A program made the position numbers and the translations under genes. Shown here in pieces: positions 1 to 9,713 of a DNA stretch of 64,000 bases. The stretch's first letter is position 1. Each line of letters begins with the position of its first letter. Origin of the DNA: Candidatus Nanoarchaeia archaeon (lineage in GTDB: Archaea; Nanobdellota; Nanobdellia; Woesearchaeales; UBA525); NCBI GenBank assembly GCA_028279755.1, contig JANQNB010000013.1, positions 21,344 through 85,343 on the forward strand. The letters run 5' to 3'. The notes beneath the pieces were generated by a model. The model did not search any database. It was not told the origin of the DNA and was given only the letters and a program-made list of their open reading frames with translations.

Positions 1-2
1 AG

Positions 3-446
3 CCGTTTCTTGAATTCAGCTCTGCTGGCAAGGGCGCGTACATCCTCTGCCGGACGAGCAATAAGGGCGCTGTCGATCTCCAGGATCTGAAAGTCGAGGG
101 AAAGCCGGTGTTCATGCAGACCGCGACAAAGATCCTCGAGTGGCACCAGCCAGGCACTGGCGCTGTCGTGGGCGCGACCTATCCGGAGGAGCTCTGGGAG
201 CTCGCTGCCTTTTTCCAGCAAAGCGGCAAGGACGTGCCCTTGCTGATTCCTGGCGTGGGTGCGCAGGGCGGTTCGATGCAGCAGACGATCGAGATGCTGA
301 AGAAAGCCGGCTACGACGTGAAGCTAGCACGAATCAACAGTTCTCGCGGCGTGAACTACGCATACCAGAAGCAAGAAACTGACGACTATGCCGGCGCTGC
401 TGCGAAGGAAGTCAAGAAGCTGCATACGGAACAGGGCAGGCTGTAA
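3..446 (+). CDS. pyrF: Orotidine 5'-phosphate decarboxylase, 3' part (5' end outside window)
   Basis: The reading frame is open from base 3, with the start codon beyond the window edge; about 147 residues are visible. The enzyme converts OMP to UMP in the cytoplasm, the last step of de novo pyrimidine synthesis. The segment PLLIPGVGAQGG and the later INSSRG are typical of the phosphate-binding end of type 2 (PyrF2) OMP decarboxylases, as is CRTSNKGA near the left edge. An ATG at 108 lies inside the conserved fold, so it is not the true start. carB and carA follow nearby on the opposite strand, so pyrimidine genes are clustered here. Confidence 0.87.
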   Translation, partial: PFLEFSSAGKGAYILCRTSNKGAVDLQDLKVEGKPVFMQTATKILEWHQPGTGAVVGATYPEELWELAAFFQQSGKDVPLLIPGVGAQGGSMQQTIEMLKKAGYDVKLARINSSRGVNYAYQKQETDDYAGAAAKEVKKLHTEQGRL

Positions 447-449
447 CCC

Positions 450-1211
450 ATGGAAGTTCTCATCCCTCTCGTCTTGCTGATCGGGGGTGCAGTGACTGGC
501 TTGTATGCATCTACTGTCGGCGGTGGCGGCCTTGTGACTTTGCCTTTACTCATCTTTTCTGGCTTACCGATCCATATGGCGATAGGCACAAACCGCTTCG
601 CCATCGTTCTCTTGGAATTGTCAAGCAGCCTGAAGTTCTTGAAAGAGAAGAAGCTGGATCTGAAGCTCGGAGTCATCATGGGACTGGCTGCGGCAGGAGG
701 CGCTGTCATTGGATCAAGCATCGTTTTGCGGATTCCTGAAAACGTCTTGAGTTTGGTCGTGGCGATATTGTTGCTTGCAGTGTTTGTTATCGTGTACAAC
801 AAAGACAAGTTGGGCATCACAGAGAAGCAAGTCAACAAGAAGAACCTCTGGCTGATGGCAGTTTTCAGCTTCTTCTTGGGAATTTACGGCGGATTCCTCG
901 GTCCTGGATTCGGCACCTTTATCATGTTCCTCTTCCTGCTCGGCGGTCTCTCCTTCATCAAGAGCGCAGCTGTGAGCCGTGCTGTGGGCGTTTTCATGTC
1001 AGTGGCGGCGATGATCGTCTTCGCATATCATGGCATGATTAATTACACCTATGCTGTCAGCCTTGGCATCGGCTTGGCACTCGGTGGTTGGATTGGCGCA
1101 GGATTCGCGGTAAAGAAGGGCGACCAGTATGTCAAGGCGCTTTTCATCGTCATCATCATTCTGACAGCGGTGAAACTGCTCCTTGAGTTCCTGGGCATCA
1201 GCCTGATATAA
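450..1211 (+). CDS. TauE/SafE-family (TSUP) membrane permease
   Basis: A 253-residue, very hydrophobic protein with about eight predicted membrane segments. The glycine-rich N-terminal segment STVGGGGLVTLPLL and its second-half echo (GGFLGPGFGTFIMF) are the duplicated half-repeats of the TauE/SafE (TSUP) family, whose members are linked to export or uptake of sulfite, sulfonates and other small organic anions. The start lies 3 bases after the pyrF stop, so it is probably co-transcribed with pyrF. It ends directly against the convergent carB stop. The substrate cannot be read from sequence; a sulfur anion would suit the sulfation genes at 58-61 kb, but they are far away. Confidence 0.8.
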   Translation: MEVLIPLVLLIGGAVTGLYASTVGGGGLVTLPLLIFSGLPIHMAIGTNRFAIVLLELSSSLKFLKEKKLDLKLGVIMGLAAAGGAVIGSSIVLRIPENVLSLVVAILLLAVFVIVYNKDKLGITEKQVNKKNLWLMAVFSFFLGIYGGFLGPGFGTFIMFLFLLGGLSFIKSAAVSRAVGVFMSVAAMIVFAYHGMINYTYAVSLGIGLALGGWIGAGFAVKKGDQYVKALFIVIIILTAVKLLLEFLGISLI

Positions 1212-4200
1212 TCAATACTCCTGCCAGCTCTTGATCTCGAGGCCGTTCTTGCGGTAGTAGTCCAGGGCTTCGACAGTCTGCAAGGCTATCTTGGGATCAG
1301 TGATGAGCGAGATGTCGTGGTCCACAGCGGTGCGCCGGATGAGGTAGTCGTTCTCCAGTTCGCGAGCCTCGTTGTTCTTCGGGATGTTGATCACCAGGTC
1401 GATCATGCCCTGCTGCAGGAAGGTGAGGATGTTCGGCTCTTTCTTGTCCAAGGGCCAGTGGAGCTCGTAGATGTTCACATCGTGGCGTCGCAGGAATTCA
1501 GCAGTGCCGCTGCTGGCAAAGAGCGTATATCCCATGTCACGCAGTTGTTTCACGCTGTCGAGCAAGAGGGCTTTGTGCTCGATCGGCCCGGTCGACAGGA
1601 GCACGTTCTTCTGCGGGATCTTGAAGCCCACACTCAGGAGCGCCTTGAGGAAGGCGTCGTTGATCTCAGGGCCGATACAGGCTACTTCGCCGGTGGACGC
1701 CATCTCCACGCCGAGCAGGGGATCCACGCCTTTCAGTCGGGAAAAGCTGAACTGCGCTGCCTTCACGCCGACATGGTCGAGGTCCAGGGTTGACTTGTCG
1801 ACTGCCTGGACTGGTTCGCCGAGGATCGCGCGTGTCGCGATCTCGATGAAGTTGTGCTTGAACACCTTGCTGCTGAACGGGAAGCTGCGGCTTGCGCGCA
1901 AGTTGCACTCGATGACCCGTATTCTGTTCTGGTACGCGAGGAATTGTATGTTGAACGGGCCTGTTATCTTCAGCTCTTTCGCGATGGCGCGCACGACGCG
2001 CTTGACCTGGCGTATCGTCTCGATGTACAAGCGTTGCGCTGGGAGCATCATCGTCGCGTCGCCTGAATGCACGCCCGCATTCTCGATATGCTCGCTGATC
2101 GCGTAGATCAGCACCTCGCCGTTCTTCGCGACTGCATCGATCTCTATCTCCTTGCTGTTGGTGATGAACTTGGTGATCACCACTGGATGCTCAGGGTTCA
2201 CCTCGCTTGCCTCGCCGAGAAAGCGGATCAAGCTGGCGTCGTCCCACACGACGTTCATGGCAGCTCCGCTGAGCACATAGCTTGGCCTGATCAGCACCGG
2301 GTAGCCGATCATGTTGGCAAAGCTCTTCGCTGCTTCAAGGCTGGTGAGTTCTTTCCATGGCGGCTGGTCGATGTCGAGCTTGTCGAGGAGTGCGCTGAAG
2401 ACGTGCCGGTTCTCTGCTCGGTCGATGTCTTCTGGCGAGGTTCCCAGGATGTTGGCTCCTGCGTTGTGTAGCTTGATCGCGAGATTGTTCGGGATCTGCC
2501 CGCCCATCGAGACTATGACGCCTTCCGGATCCTCGAATTCGTAGATGTCCAGCACGCGCTCCAGGCTGAGTTCGTCGAAGTAGAGCTTGTCGCATTCGTC
2601 GTAGTCAGTGCTCACGGTTTCTGGATTGTAGTTGATCACGATCGTGGTTTTCTTGAGCTCTTTCGCTGTCTTGATCGCGTTGACGCAGCACCAGTCGAAC
2701 TCCACGGACGAGCCGATGCAGTAGGCGCCACTTCCTAAGACTATGACTGGCTTGTCAGAGGGCGTGACATCATGTTCTTGGCCGTGGTACGTGAGATAGA
2801 GATAATTGGTCTCTGCAGGGTATTCAGCGCCAAGCGTGTCGATCTGCTTGATGAAGGGCAGGATGTGTGCGCTGCGCCGCTCCTCGCGAATCTCGAGCTC
2901 GTCCTTGTCCAGGATCGTCGCGATCTCCTTGTCGCTGAAGCCGAGCTGTTTCGCTTTCCGCAGCAAAGGCTTGCTCAATCCTTTTTCCAATGCTTGTTTG
3001 CACTCGACGATGTTCTGGAGCTTGTACAGGAACCATTTATCGATTTTCGTGATGTCGTAGAGTTTCTCGACGCTCCACCCGGCTTTGAGCACGTCGCCGA
3101 TGCAGAACACGCGCTTGTCAGTCGGGTACTGCAGTTCTTCCTCTGGATTTGGGAAATTGAGCGTGTGCATGGTGAGCCCTTGCACGCCGAGCCCGATCAT
3201 GCGCAGGCTTTTCTGCAATGCTTCCTCGAATGTCCGTCCAATGCTCATGACTTCGCCAACGCTCTTCATCTCGCTGCCGATGCGCTGGTCGACTTCCTTG
3301 AATTTCTTCAGGTCCCAGCGCGGCATCTTCACCACGACATAGTCGAGGGCTGGTTCGAAACAGGCTTTGGTCTTCTTTGTCACCTTGTTCTCGATCTCGA
3401 CAAGGCTCTGCCCAAGGGCGAGCTTTGCTGCGATGAACGCGAGGGGGTAGCCTGTCGCTTTGCTTGCGAGTGCGCTGCTGCGCGATAATCGTGCGTTGAC
3501 TTCGATGATGCGATAGTCTTCGCTTTCCGGGTCGAGGGCGTATTGGATGTTGCATTCGCCGATGATGCCGAGATGACGGATCACGCGCGTGGCGATCTCG
3601 CGCAGCTTGTGGTACTCGCTGTTCGTCAGTGTCTGACTTGGAGCCACGACGATGCTTTCGCCGGTGTGGATACCGAGGGGATCGAAGTTCTCCATGTTGC
3701 AGACAGTGATGCAGTTGTCGAAGCTGTCCCGCACGACTTCGTACTCGACTTCTTTCCAGCCGCCGAGCCATTCCTCGACCAGGACTTGGGGTGCGTTGGC
3801 AAAGGCTTTGGTGCATCGCTCTCGTAATTGTTCCTCGTCTTCGCAAAGGCCAGAGCCCAGGCCGCCGAGAGCATACGCGACGCGGACCATGACTGGGTAG
3901 CCGATCTTCTTTGCTGCGGCAAGCGCTCCTTTGAGGTCATTGCTCGCGATGCTTTTCGGCGTCTTCGCGTCGATCTGGTCGAGCCGTTTCACGAAGAGGT
4001 CGCGGTCTTCTGTGTCCTTGATGCTCGCGATCGGCGTTCCTAATACTTTGACATTGTGTTTCTTGAGCACCCCGCTCTCTTCCAATGCCACGCCGCAGTT
4101 GAGCGCGCTCTGGCCGCCAAAGCTGAGAAGCAGGCCGTCTGGTTTCTCTTTCTCGATCACTTGCTCGACGAATTCCGGCGTGATCGGGAGGAAGTAGATC

Positions 4201-4370
4201 TGGTCTGCCATGCCGTCGCTGGTTTGCACGGTCGCGATGTTCGGATTGATCAGCACGGTGGTGATGCCTTCTTCCTTCAATGCCTTGATTGCCTGGCTCC
4301 CAGAGTAGTCGAACTCCCCTGCCTGCCCGATGCGGAGGCCGCCGCTGCCGATGATGAGCACTTTTTTCAT
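1212..4370 (-). CDS. carB: Carbamoyl-phosphate synthase large chain
   Basis: At 1052 residues it has the normal length for CarB. It uses ammonia from CarA, bicarbonate and two ATP to make carbamoyl phosphate for pyrimidines and arginine. The N-terminal carboxyphosphate half begins with [18 protein letters not shown]; the second ATP-grasp half begins near residue 543 with [17 protein letters not shown]; a C-terminal allosteric MGS-like domain covers about the last 130 residues. Its ATG overlaps the carA stop (ATGA, 4370-4367), indicating translational coupling. It converges on the TauE gene with no spacer. Confidence 0.96.
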   Translation of the reverse strand: MKKVLIIGSGGLRIGQAGEFDYSGSQAIKALKEEGITTVLINPNIATVQTSDGMADQIYFLPITPEFVEQVIEKEKPDGLLLSFGGQSALNCGVALEESGVLKKHNVKVLGTPIASIKDTEDRDLFVKRLDQIDAKTPKSIASNDLKGALAAAKKIGYPVMVRVAYALGGLGSGLCEDEEQLRERCTKAFANAPQVLVEEWLGGWKEVEYEVVRDSFDNCITVCNMENFDPLGIHTGESIVVAPSQTLTNSEYHKLREIATRVIRHLGIIGECNIQYALDPESEDYRIIEVNARLSRSSALASKATGYPLAFIAAKLALGQSLVEIENKVTKKTKACFEPALDYVVVKMPRWDLKKFKEVDQRIGSEMKSVGEVMSIGRTFEEALQKSLRMIGLGVQGLTMHTLNFPNPEEELQYPTDKRVFCIGDVLKAGWSVEKLYDITKIDKWFLYKLQNIVECKQALEKGLSKPLLRKAKQLGFSDKEIATILDKDELEIREERRSAHILPFIKQIDTLGAEYPAETNYLYLTYHGQEHDVTPSDKPVIVLGSGAYCIGSSVEFDWCCVNAIKTAKELKKTTIVINYNPETVSTDYDECDKLYFDELSLERVLDIYEFEDPEGVIVSMGGQIPNNLAIKLHNAGANILGTSPEDIDRAENRHVFSALLDKLDIDQPPWKELTSLEAAKSFANMIGYPVLIRPSYVLSGAAMNVVWDDASLIRFLGEASEVNPEHPVVITKFITNSKEIEIDAVAKNGEVLIYAISEHIENAGVHSGDATMMLPAQRLYIETIRQVKRVVRAIAKELKITGPFNIQFLAYQNRIRVIECNLRASRSFPFSSKVFKHNFIEIATRAILGEPVQAVDKSTLDLDHVGVKAAQFSFSRLKGVDPLLGVEMASTGEVACIGPEINDAFLKALLSVGFKIPQKNVLLSTGPIEHKALLLDSVKQLRDMGYTLFASSGTAEFLRRHDVNIYELHWPLDKKEPNILTFLQQGMIDLVINIPKNNEARELENDYLIRRTAVDHDISLITDPKIALQTVEALDYYRKNGLEIKSWQEY

Positions 4371-5428
4371 AGGAGATCAACAAACATGTCGAAAAGGTGG
4401 TTGGTGTCGACCGGTCCGGGGGTCGCTTCTGGGTGGAACTGCACGCTGAAGAAGGGCTTGCTCGTGTGCCTGATCCCTTCGTTCGTGTCGTCGTTCGCGT
4501 TCTGGAACCAGGGCTGCCACTCCTTGGGCAGGCTTTTCTCGTCGACTGCATAGCCATGGTTCTGGCTCGTGATCGAGCATCGCTTTGTTCCTTGCTCCAC
4601 GCATGGCTGGTTCTGGCTGCGATGCCCGTATTTGAGCTTGTACGTGTCTGCGCCTGCTGCGAGCGCCAAGAGCTGGTTGCCAAGGCAGATGCCGAAGATC
4701 GGCTTGTCGCCTTTCAAGGCCTTCTTGAGGTTTGCGATGGTCGTCTCGCATTGTTTCGGGTCGCCTGGGCCGTTGCTGATGAACAGGCCGTCATAGTCTT
4801 CGTTGGAGAAGTCGTAGTCCCAGGGCACTCTGATGACAGTGATGTCGCGATCCAGGAAGGCGCGGATGATGTTGTGCTTCACGCCGCAGTCCACGAGCAG
4901 GACTTTCTTCGGGCCTCGCTTGTAGACGTGCTTCTCTTTTGTGCTCACTTCTGCGACGAGATTGCGCGTGTTCGGATCGTCGATAGCTGTCTTGCCCAGG
5001 GTGCCGAGCATGACGCCTTGCTCGCGCAATTTCTTGGTCACAGCCCTGGTGTCGACGCCGTAGATCGCTGGGATGTCGTGCTCGACCAGCCAGTCGTGCA
5101 GGCTCTTGACGCTGTTCCAGTGGTTGTGGCTATGGCTGTAGTCTGCGATGACAAGGGCTGTGACTTGGATCGTGCTGCTTTCGAAGTGCCGGAGCAGCTC
5201 GTCTGTGATGCTGTCGTCCGGAATCCCGTAATTGCCCACGAGCGGGTACGTCAGGACGAGGATCTGGCCGCGGTAGCTCGGGTCGGTCAAGGTCTCCGGG
5301 TAGCCGACCATGCCGGTGTTGAAGACTACTTCGCCTGCGGCTGCTTTGTCAGCGCCGAAGCTATGGCCGTGAAATTCGGACCCGTCCTCGAGAAATAGGC
5401 TTGTCTTCCCCCCTGGCACAGCACCCAT
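4367..5428 (-). CDS. carA: Carbamoyl-phosphate synthase small chain (glutamine amidotransferase)
   Basis: A 353-residue CarA: an N-terminal CPSase small-chain domain ([17 protein letters not shown]) and a C-terminal class I glutaminase domain. The nucleophile lies in [13 protein letters not shown]; most CarA proteins have His where this has Asn (CLGHQ). The His-Glu pair is in [11 protein letters not shown]. It hydrolyses glutamine and channels ammonia to CarB. First gene of a carAB operon; an archaeal TATA element at 5460-5470 implies a leader of only about 10 bases. Confidence 0.95.
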   Translation of the reverse strand: MGAVPGGKTSLFLEDGSEFHGHSFGADKAAAGEVVFNTGMVGYPETLTDPSYRGQILVLTYPLVGNYGIPDDSITDELLRHFESSTIQVTALVIADYSHSHNHWNSVKSLHDWLVEHDIPAIYGVDTRAVTKKLREQGVMLGTLGKTAIDDPNTRNLVAEVSTKEKHVYKRGPKKVLLVDCGVKHNIIRAFLDRDITVIRVPWDYDFSNEDYDGLFISNGPGDPKQCETTIANLKKALKGDKPIFGICLGNQLLALAAGADTYKLKYGHRSQNQPCVEQGTKRCSITSQNHGYAVDEKSLPKEWQPWFQNANDDTNEGIRHTSKPFFSVQFHPEATPGPVDTNHLFDMFVDLL

Positions 5429-5459
5429 ATGTCTTCGAGAATGGTATAGAAGCGCTGCT

Positions 5460-5470
5460 GTTTATATGAA
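5460..5470 (-). promoter_or_regulatory. TATA element of carAB
   Basis: Read on the minus strand this is TTCATATAAA, about 33 bases before the carA ATG, the spacing expected for TBP/TFB-directed initiation a few bases before the start codon. Confidence 0.55.
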
Positions 5471-5494
5471 TTACCATTTGGGAGTGGATTAAAT

Positions 5495-5557
5495 GCCCTC
5501 CTCCCTAATAGGATTCTCTGGGAGGAGGGCGCCCAGAAACGCATTGTGGCGTTTCTG
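5495..5557 (-). terminator. Two back-to-back perfect hairpins downstream of the hydrogenase operon
   Basis: The first stem pairs 5534-5542 with 5549-5557 (9 bp, 6-base loop); the second pairs 5495-5505 with 5520-5530 (11 bp, 14-base loop). Both are perfect. They lie just after the hydA stop and before the carA TATA element. No strong U-run follows, so they may be an mRNA 3'-end stabiliser or processing signal rather than a classical terminator. Confidence 0.5.
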
Positions 5558-5561
5558 AGGA

Positions 5562-6851
5562 TCATTCTTCCCAGTCGACCTTTAAGAAGTGGGTGCTGCA
5601 CGAGAAGCAGGGATCATACGAGCGAATGAGCTTCTCGATCTCCAACGGGACTTCGTTCTTCTTAACGCCCTGGTCGAGGAGCTGCTGGAGGTAAATCTTC
5701 ACGTCTTCCTGCATCGCTTTCAGGTTCTGGCACGTGGGTGTCATGATGTTGCACTTGGTGACATACCCTTTTTCGTCGATCGTGTATGTATGGAACAGAA
5801 TGCCGCGGGGCACTTCCACTACGCCGACGCCGGTGCCTGCTTTGGGCTTCACCGTGATTTTCTCGCGTGTGAAGCCTTTTGTGTAGCTTTCCAGGAGTTT
5901 TTTGCCGCGTCTGACCCAGACGAGGAGCTCGATCGCTTGTGCCACGTTGTTGTGGAAGGGATTCTTGCTCGGGAAGCTGATCTTTGCTTTCTTGAGGATG
6001 CTCTGGATGTCTTTGGACAGCGAGGGCAGGTTGTTGTTGAGCCGTGGAAGGGCGCCGAGCATGAAGCTCTTGCCTTTCTTCACGACAAATTTCGCGGTGC
6101 TCCACCGGTCAACGTATTCTGTGAAGTACTTGCCATAGTCTTTCTCCTTGATGCGCCAGCCAGTGTCGCTGACGATGTCGCCGAGCAGGAGCGGGAAGTC
6201 GTGCTTCTGCAGCAGGCTCAGGTGCTCTCGCTCCACAGACAGTTCTGGATATTTCAGTGTGCAGAAGAGCTTGAGCGTGTCAAGCGCTGGCTTTTCGCAT
6301 TGCCTGAGCAGGTCGATGAGTTCCTTGATCTGTTCTGGGCTTGGATAGTGGGTGAAGCCGCCGACCCGGCCGCCCATCGGGTGCATCTGACGCCCACCAA
6401 AGGCGGTGACAATCTCGTTCCCGGTCTTCATCATGATGAGCGCGTCCTTGATCTGTTTCTTGTACTTCGGCGCCATTGCGAGCGCTGAGTCGTAGCCCAT
6501 GTAGTCGGGGAGCGCGAGGAAGTAGAGGTGCGTTGCATGAGAGCGAATGCGCTCGCCGATGACGATGATCTCGCGCATGGCTTGCGTCTGTTTCGACACT
6601 TTGACACCCATGGCGTTCTCGAGCGCCTTCAGCGAGGCTGTGAAGTGCCCGCAGCTGCAGATCCCGCAGATGCGCATGACCATCTCTGTCGCGTCGTCGT
6701 AGGGCCGCCCGACGACCAGGCCTTCGAAGAAGCGGGCTCCTTCAGTGGAGCCAAGTTCGCACTTGACGACCTTGCCTTTGTCCACTTTGACCTTCAAAGA
6801 GGCGTGCCCTTCGATCTTAGTGATATGGTCGAGCGTGATCGTTCTAGCCAT
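5562..6851 (-). CDS. hydA: [NiFe] sulfhydrogenase large (alpha) subunit
   Basis: A 429-residue catalytic subunit of a cytosolic group 3-type hydrogenase, which exchanges electrons between H2 and NAD(P)H or sulfur. The two nickel-binding motifs are present: RICGICSCGH at residues 60-69 and DPCFSCSTH at 413-421. Only eight residues (FLKVDWEE) follow the last ligand region, so the peptide removed by the maturation protease would be very short. The start overlaps the end of hydD by 8 bases. Fourth gene of hydB-G-D-A, the order known for Pyrococcus sulfhydrogenase I. Confidence 0.93.
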   Translation of the reverse strand: MARTITLDHITKIEGHASLKVKVDKGKVVKCELGSTEGARFFEGLVVGRPYDDATEMVMRICGICSCGHFTASLKALENAMGVKVSKQTQAMREIIVIGERIRSHATHLYFLALPDYMGYDSALAMAPKYKKQIKDALIMMKTGNEIVTAFGGRQMHPMGGRVGGFTHYPSPEQIKELIDLLRQCEKPALDTLKLFCTLKYPELSVEREHLSLLQKHDFPLLLGDIVSDTGWRIKEKDYGKYFTEYVDRWSTAKFVVKKGKSFMLGALPRLNNNLPSLSKDIQSILKKAKISFPSKNPFHNNVAQAIELLVWVRRGKKLLESYTKGFTREKITVKPKAGTGVGVVEVPRGILFHTYTIDEKGYVTKCNIMTPTCQNLKAMQEDVKIYLQQLLDQGVKKNEVPLEIEKLIRSYDPCFSCSTHFLKVDWEE

Positions 6852-7722
6852 TCTTCTTCCTCTTCAGTTTCTTCTCCCATTTCACGCCTTGCATCTTGGC
6901 TTGCTCATCGACCAATAATGAAGCGTACGTGTGCAACCTGTTCTCGATGTCTTTGCGCTTGTAGCCCTGGTCTTGCAGCGCTTGGATCATCGCTGGCAGG
7001 TTGGCGTCGTCTGTCGGGCCGCGGCAGCCCATGCATTCGTGGCCTGCTGCTGTGCAGATCGCGTCGCACCCGCCGACAGTGATCGGGCCGAGGCAGGGTT
7101 TACCTTGTAGTAATAGACAATCAACTTCTCTTTTAACACATTCAACGCAGACTGGATTGTGCGTGATTCGTGGCGGCCTGCCAAGGACAAGATCAGTCAG
7201 GACTGCGTAGATCTGATTCGCGTCTGGCGGACAGCCAGGCAACTCGATGTCGACTGGCACGTGCTTGCTCACTGGTGTCGCGTCGAGGGAGTTCAGGTAG
7301 TCGACCTTGGCATAGACCGCGCGTTCGACTTCCGGGTGGTTCATGAAGTTCTTCATCGCCGGCACGCAGCCGTGGGTCGCGCATGCGCCGATGCACATCA
7401 ACAAGTCGCATCGCGCTCTGAGTTCTTCTGCTTTCTCCTTGTCTGCTTTCGAGGACACGAGCCCTTCCAGGATGATGATGTCGAAATGCCCTTTGTAGTT
7501 CTGCTCTTTCACGAAGGGCACGGCGAGGATGTCGATCATGTCCATCAATGCCGGGAATTTCTCGCTGAACAGGATTGTGAGCTGGCAGCCTGCGCAGCCA
7601 GTAATGCCGAAGACCCCGACTTTGAGCTTCTGGCCTTTCGCGCGCTTGTCCCGGAGGCGTGAGAGATGGTCATTCATATCGGCCCGATGGCACAATATGT
7701 CCTGGCCGAGTTTTGTCTTCAT
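6844..7722 (-). CDS. hydD: [NiFe] sulfhydrogenase small (delta) subunit
   Basis: A 292-residue iron-sulfur subunit that passes electrons from the NiFe site to HydB/HydG. The proximal cluster motif GITGCAGCQ is at about residues 39-47, the segment CIGACATHGCVPA follows, and the C-terminal cysteine group includes CVECVKREVDC and CMGCRGPTDDA. No twin-arginine signal is present, so the enzyme is cytosolic. A GAGGTGA ribosome-binding site (7733-7727) sits directly beside the base of a large hairpin in the preceding 85-base spacer. Confidence 0.93.
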   Translation of the reverse strand: MKTKLGQDILCHRADMNDHLSRLRDKRAKGQKLKVGVFGITGCAGCQLTILFSEKFPALMDMIDILAVPFVKEQNYKGHFDIIILEGLVSSKADKEKAEELRARCDLLMCIGACATHGCVPAMKNFMNHPEVERAVYAKVDYLNSLDATPVSKHVPVDIELPGCPPDANQIYAVLTDLVLGRPPRITHNPVCVECVKREVDCLLLQGKPCLGPITVGGCDAICTAAGHECMGCRGPTDDANLPAMIQALQDQGYKRKDIENRLHTYASLLVDEQAKMQGVKWEKKLKRKKNG

Positions 7723-7732
7723 ACCGTCACCT

Positions 7733-7787
7733 CACGCACTGCCGCCTTGGCCCGACATGCGCAGCGAGAGGGCCGCGGCAGTGCGTG
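7733..7787 (-). promoter_or_regulatory. Strong hairpin in the hydG-hydD spacer, abutting the hydD ribosome-binding site
   Basis: A perfect 13-bp stem (7733-7745 with 7775-7787) is extended by a 5-bp stem (7749-7753 with 7770-7774) across a 3-base bulge; the apical loop is about 16 bases. The minus-strand 3' arm ends where GAGGTGA of hydD begins. It could protect a processed mRNA end or modulate hydD translation. Confidence 0.6.
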
Positions 7788-7807
7788 TTGCCGCAGCCTT
7801 GTAGAAT

Positions 7808-8668
7808 TCATCCCTTAGCCTCCTTGATCCAGTCCCAGCGGAAGACCGGGCCGTCCTTGCAGGTGTATTTTCCTTCGATCATGCAGTGTCCGCACATGCC
7901 GGTCGCGCATTTCATGTGCCGTTCGTGCGAAATCCATACCTGATCGTCATTGAATCCCAAGGTCTCGAGGCTCTTAATAGCGGCGAGCATCATCGGCGTG
8001 GGTCCGCAGATCATGACTGCGCGGCGATGATTGCTCAGCCCGCTCTCCTCGATATATTTCGTGACAAAGCCGGTCGGGCCTTTGAACGACTTGGGCGGGT
8101 GGCTGAACGCGTAGTGGAAGGTGAAGGTGCCGTCTTTCTCCCACTTAGCCATCTCCTTGTCGAAGATGCTGTCGCCAGGGTTGCGGTAGCCGAAGAAGCA
8201 ATGGATCTCGCCGAAGTGCTGGCGATGCTTTGCGATATAGTCCATCACGCCTTTCAGGGGTGCGACACCGCACCCACCGCCAACGAGGATGAGGCTGTTG
8301 TTGTAGAAGTAATGCATGGGATAGCCGTAGCCGAACGGACCGCGCAATAACAAGTAGTCGCCTGGTTTCTTCCTGATGACTTCTTTCGTCACAGTGCCGA
8401 CCGGGTTGACGACAAGGTCGATGTAATCCTTGCTCCAGGACGCTATCGAGATCGGCGCTTCGCCAAAGCCGAGCACTGTCACCTGGAAGAACTGGCCTGG
8501 ATCGTGATCAACCCTCGCCTCGACACGAAGCAGTGTGTGGCGGTCGCCGAGCTTCTGTTTCTTGAGGATCTTCACTTTGACCGGTTCGTACAGCAAGACT
8601 TTGCCTTTCTCGACGTGCTGGAGGTGGTTATGGCATTTGCAGCTCGATCCGCAGCCTTTGCAGCTCAT
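7808..8668 (-). CDS. hydG: Sulfhydrogenase gamma subunit, FAD/NAD(P)H-binding reductase
   Basis: A 286-residue ferredoxin-NADP reductase-type protein that moves electrons between the hydrogenase and NAD(P)H. FAD-binding region near DPGQFFQVTV and APISIAS; nucleotide-binding segment GGGCGVAPLKGV; CGPTPMM typical of the NAD domain; C-terminal 2Fe-2S site around CATGMCGHC and YTCKDGPVF. The start (ATG 8668) overlaps the hydB stop as ATGA; a longer upstream frame exists but lies inside hydB. An unusual N-terminal CKGCGSSCKC run offers four more cysteines. Confidence 0.9.
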   Translation of the reverse strand: MSCKGCGSSCKCHNHLQHVEKGKVLLYEPVKVKILKKQKLGDRHTLLRVEARVDHDPGQFFQVTVLGFGEAPISIASWSKDYIDLVVNPVGTVTKEVIRKKPGDYLLLRGPFGYGYPMHYFYNNSLILVGGGCGVAPLKGVMDYIAKHRQHFGEIHCFFGYRNPGDSIFDKEMAKWEKDGTFTFHYAFSHPPKSFKGPTGFVTKYIEESGLSNHRRAVMICGPTPMMLAAIKSLETLGFNDDQVWISHERHMKCATGMCGHCMIEGKYTCKDGPVFRWDWIKEAKG

Positions 8669-9666
8669 TTGCCGTCCTCCATCTCGTTGATCAGCTCGAC
8701 AAAGTCGATCTGTGTCGGGCATTGTTCAATACAGCGGCCGCAGCCTGTGCACATCGGCACCTGGCCGAAGATCTCAGGATAGTACACGATCTTGTGATAG
8801 ATGCGGTGCTTGAACCGCGCAGTCCTGTCTGGCCTGAAGTAATGGTCGCCCGCCACTCTGGTGAATTGCTTTGAATGGCACGAATCCCAGGTCCGTTCGC
8901 GTGTGCCGTGCTCCAGATCGGTCTGTGTCTTGTCGTAGATGTCAAAGCACATGCACGTCGGGCACATTGTCGTGCACCGCTGGCAGGAAAGGCACTTGCT
9001 TTCTGTGGTCTTCTGCCATTTGGGATGGTCGAAGTATTTCCTGATGTCGTGGGTCTTCAGTTTCTTCGGCGTCCTGATCTTCGGCACGTGCTCGTGATGC
9101 TCTTTCAGTTTGAGCTTCATGGCTTTGCGCATCAGGATCTCGCCTTTCGGGCTGCCCACGTCGATGTAGATGTCTTTCTTCCCTGGCAGGTCGCGCAGCA
9201 TGAGGTCGTAGTAGTGCGTCAGGTTCATGCTTTCGCAGAAGCAGAATTTCGATGGCGGCGTGTTGCAGTACCAGCCGACGAGGAAGATGTTCTCCCGCGC
9301 CGCCTGGTAATGGTCGTCGGTGAATTGGGGGTTGATGAAGAGCTGGTCCTGGATCTTCACTGCGTTGAGATCGCACAGGCGCAGCCCAAACAGGATGCGT
9401 TGCCGCGCCGTGATCTTCTTGTCTGTGAGCTTCTGGTTCTTCATGTTGTACGTGAATAAAGGTTCGTACGCTGGCATGAAGAATTTCTTCGCTGTGAATT
9501 GCGGGTTGGTGGTGAAGTCCAGGCGCGTGAGGTCTGTCTTGCCTTCCAGCTCTTCGAATACGACCACGTCGTCTTTCTTGCGCCGGACTGGTGCGATGAA
9601 GCTCGAGCCGTGCATGAGCAGCTCTAAGAACGTGTTCAGTTTGCTTTTCGGTAAGAGATACCCCAC
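8665..9666 (-). CDS. hydB: Sulfhydrogenase beta subunit, 4Fe-4S protein
   Basis: A 333-residue iron-sulfur subunit with two C-terminal ferredoxin-type cysteine groups: CLSCQRCTTMCPTCMCF and CTGCGRCIEQCP. In the family it carries electrons between HydD and HydG and contributes to sulfur reduction. I chose the GTG at 9666 because GAGGTGA lies 4 bases upstream and the TATA element at 9702-9713 would start the transcript near 9680, making the in-frame TTG at 9693 unlikely. First gene of hydBGDA. Confidence 0.88.
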   Translation of the reverse strand: MGYLLPKSKLNTFLELLMHGSSFIAPVRRKKDDVVVFEELEGKTDLTRLDFTTNPQFTAKKFFMPAYEPLFTYNMKNQKLTDKKITARQRILFGLRLCDLNAVKIQDQLFINPQFTDDHYQAARENIFLVGWYCNTPPSKFCFCESMNLTHYYDLMLRDLPGKKDIYIDVGSPKGEILMRKAMKLKLKEHHEHVPKIRTPKKLKTHDIRKYFDHPKWQKTTESKCLSCQRCTTMCPTCMCFDIYDKTQTDLEHGTRERTWDSCHSKQFTRVAGDHYFRPDRTARFKHRIYHKIVYYPEIFGQVPMCTGCGRCIEQCPTQIDFVELINEMEDGK

Positions 9667-9701
9667 CAGCTCACCTCTACAAGAGCTGAGCAACAGCTGG
9701 C

Positions 9702-9713
9702 TATTTAAATATT
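9702..9713 (-). promoter_or_regulatory. TATA element of hydBGDA
   Basis: AATATTTAAATA on the minus strand, overlapping the stop codon of the upstream protease gene. The operon therefore has its own promoter inside the end of its neighbour. Confidence 0.6.
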
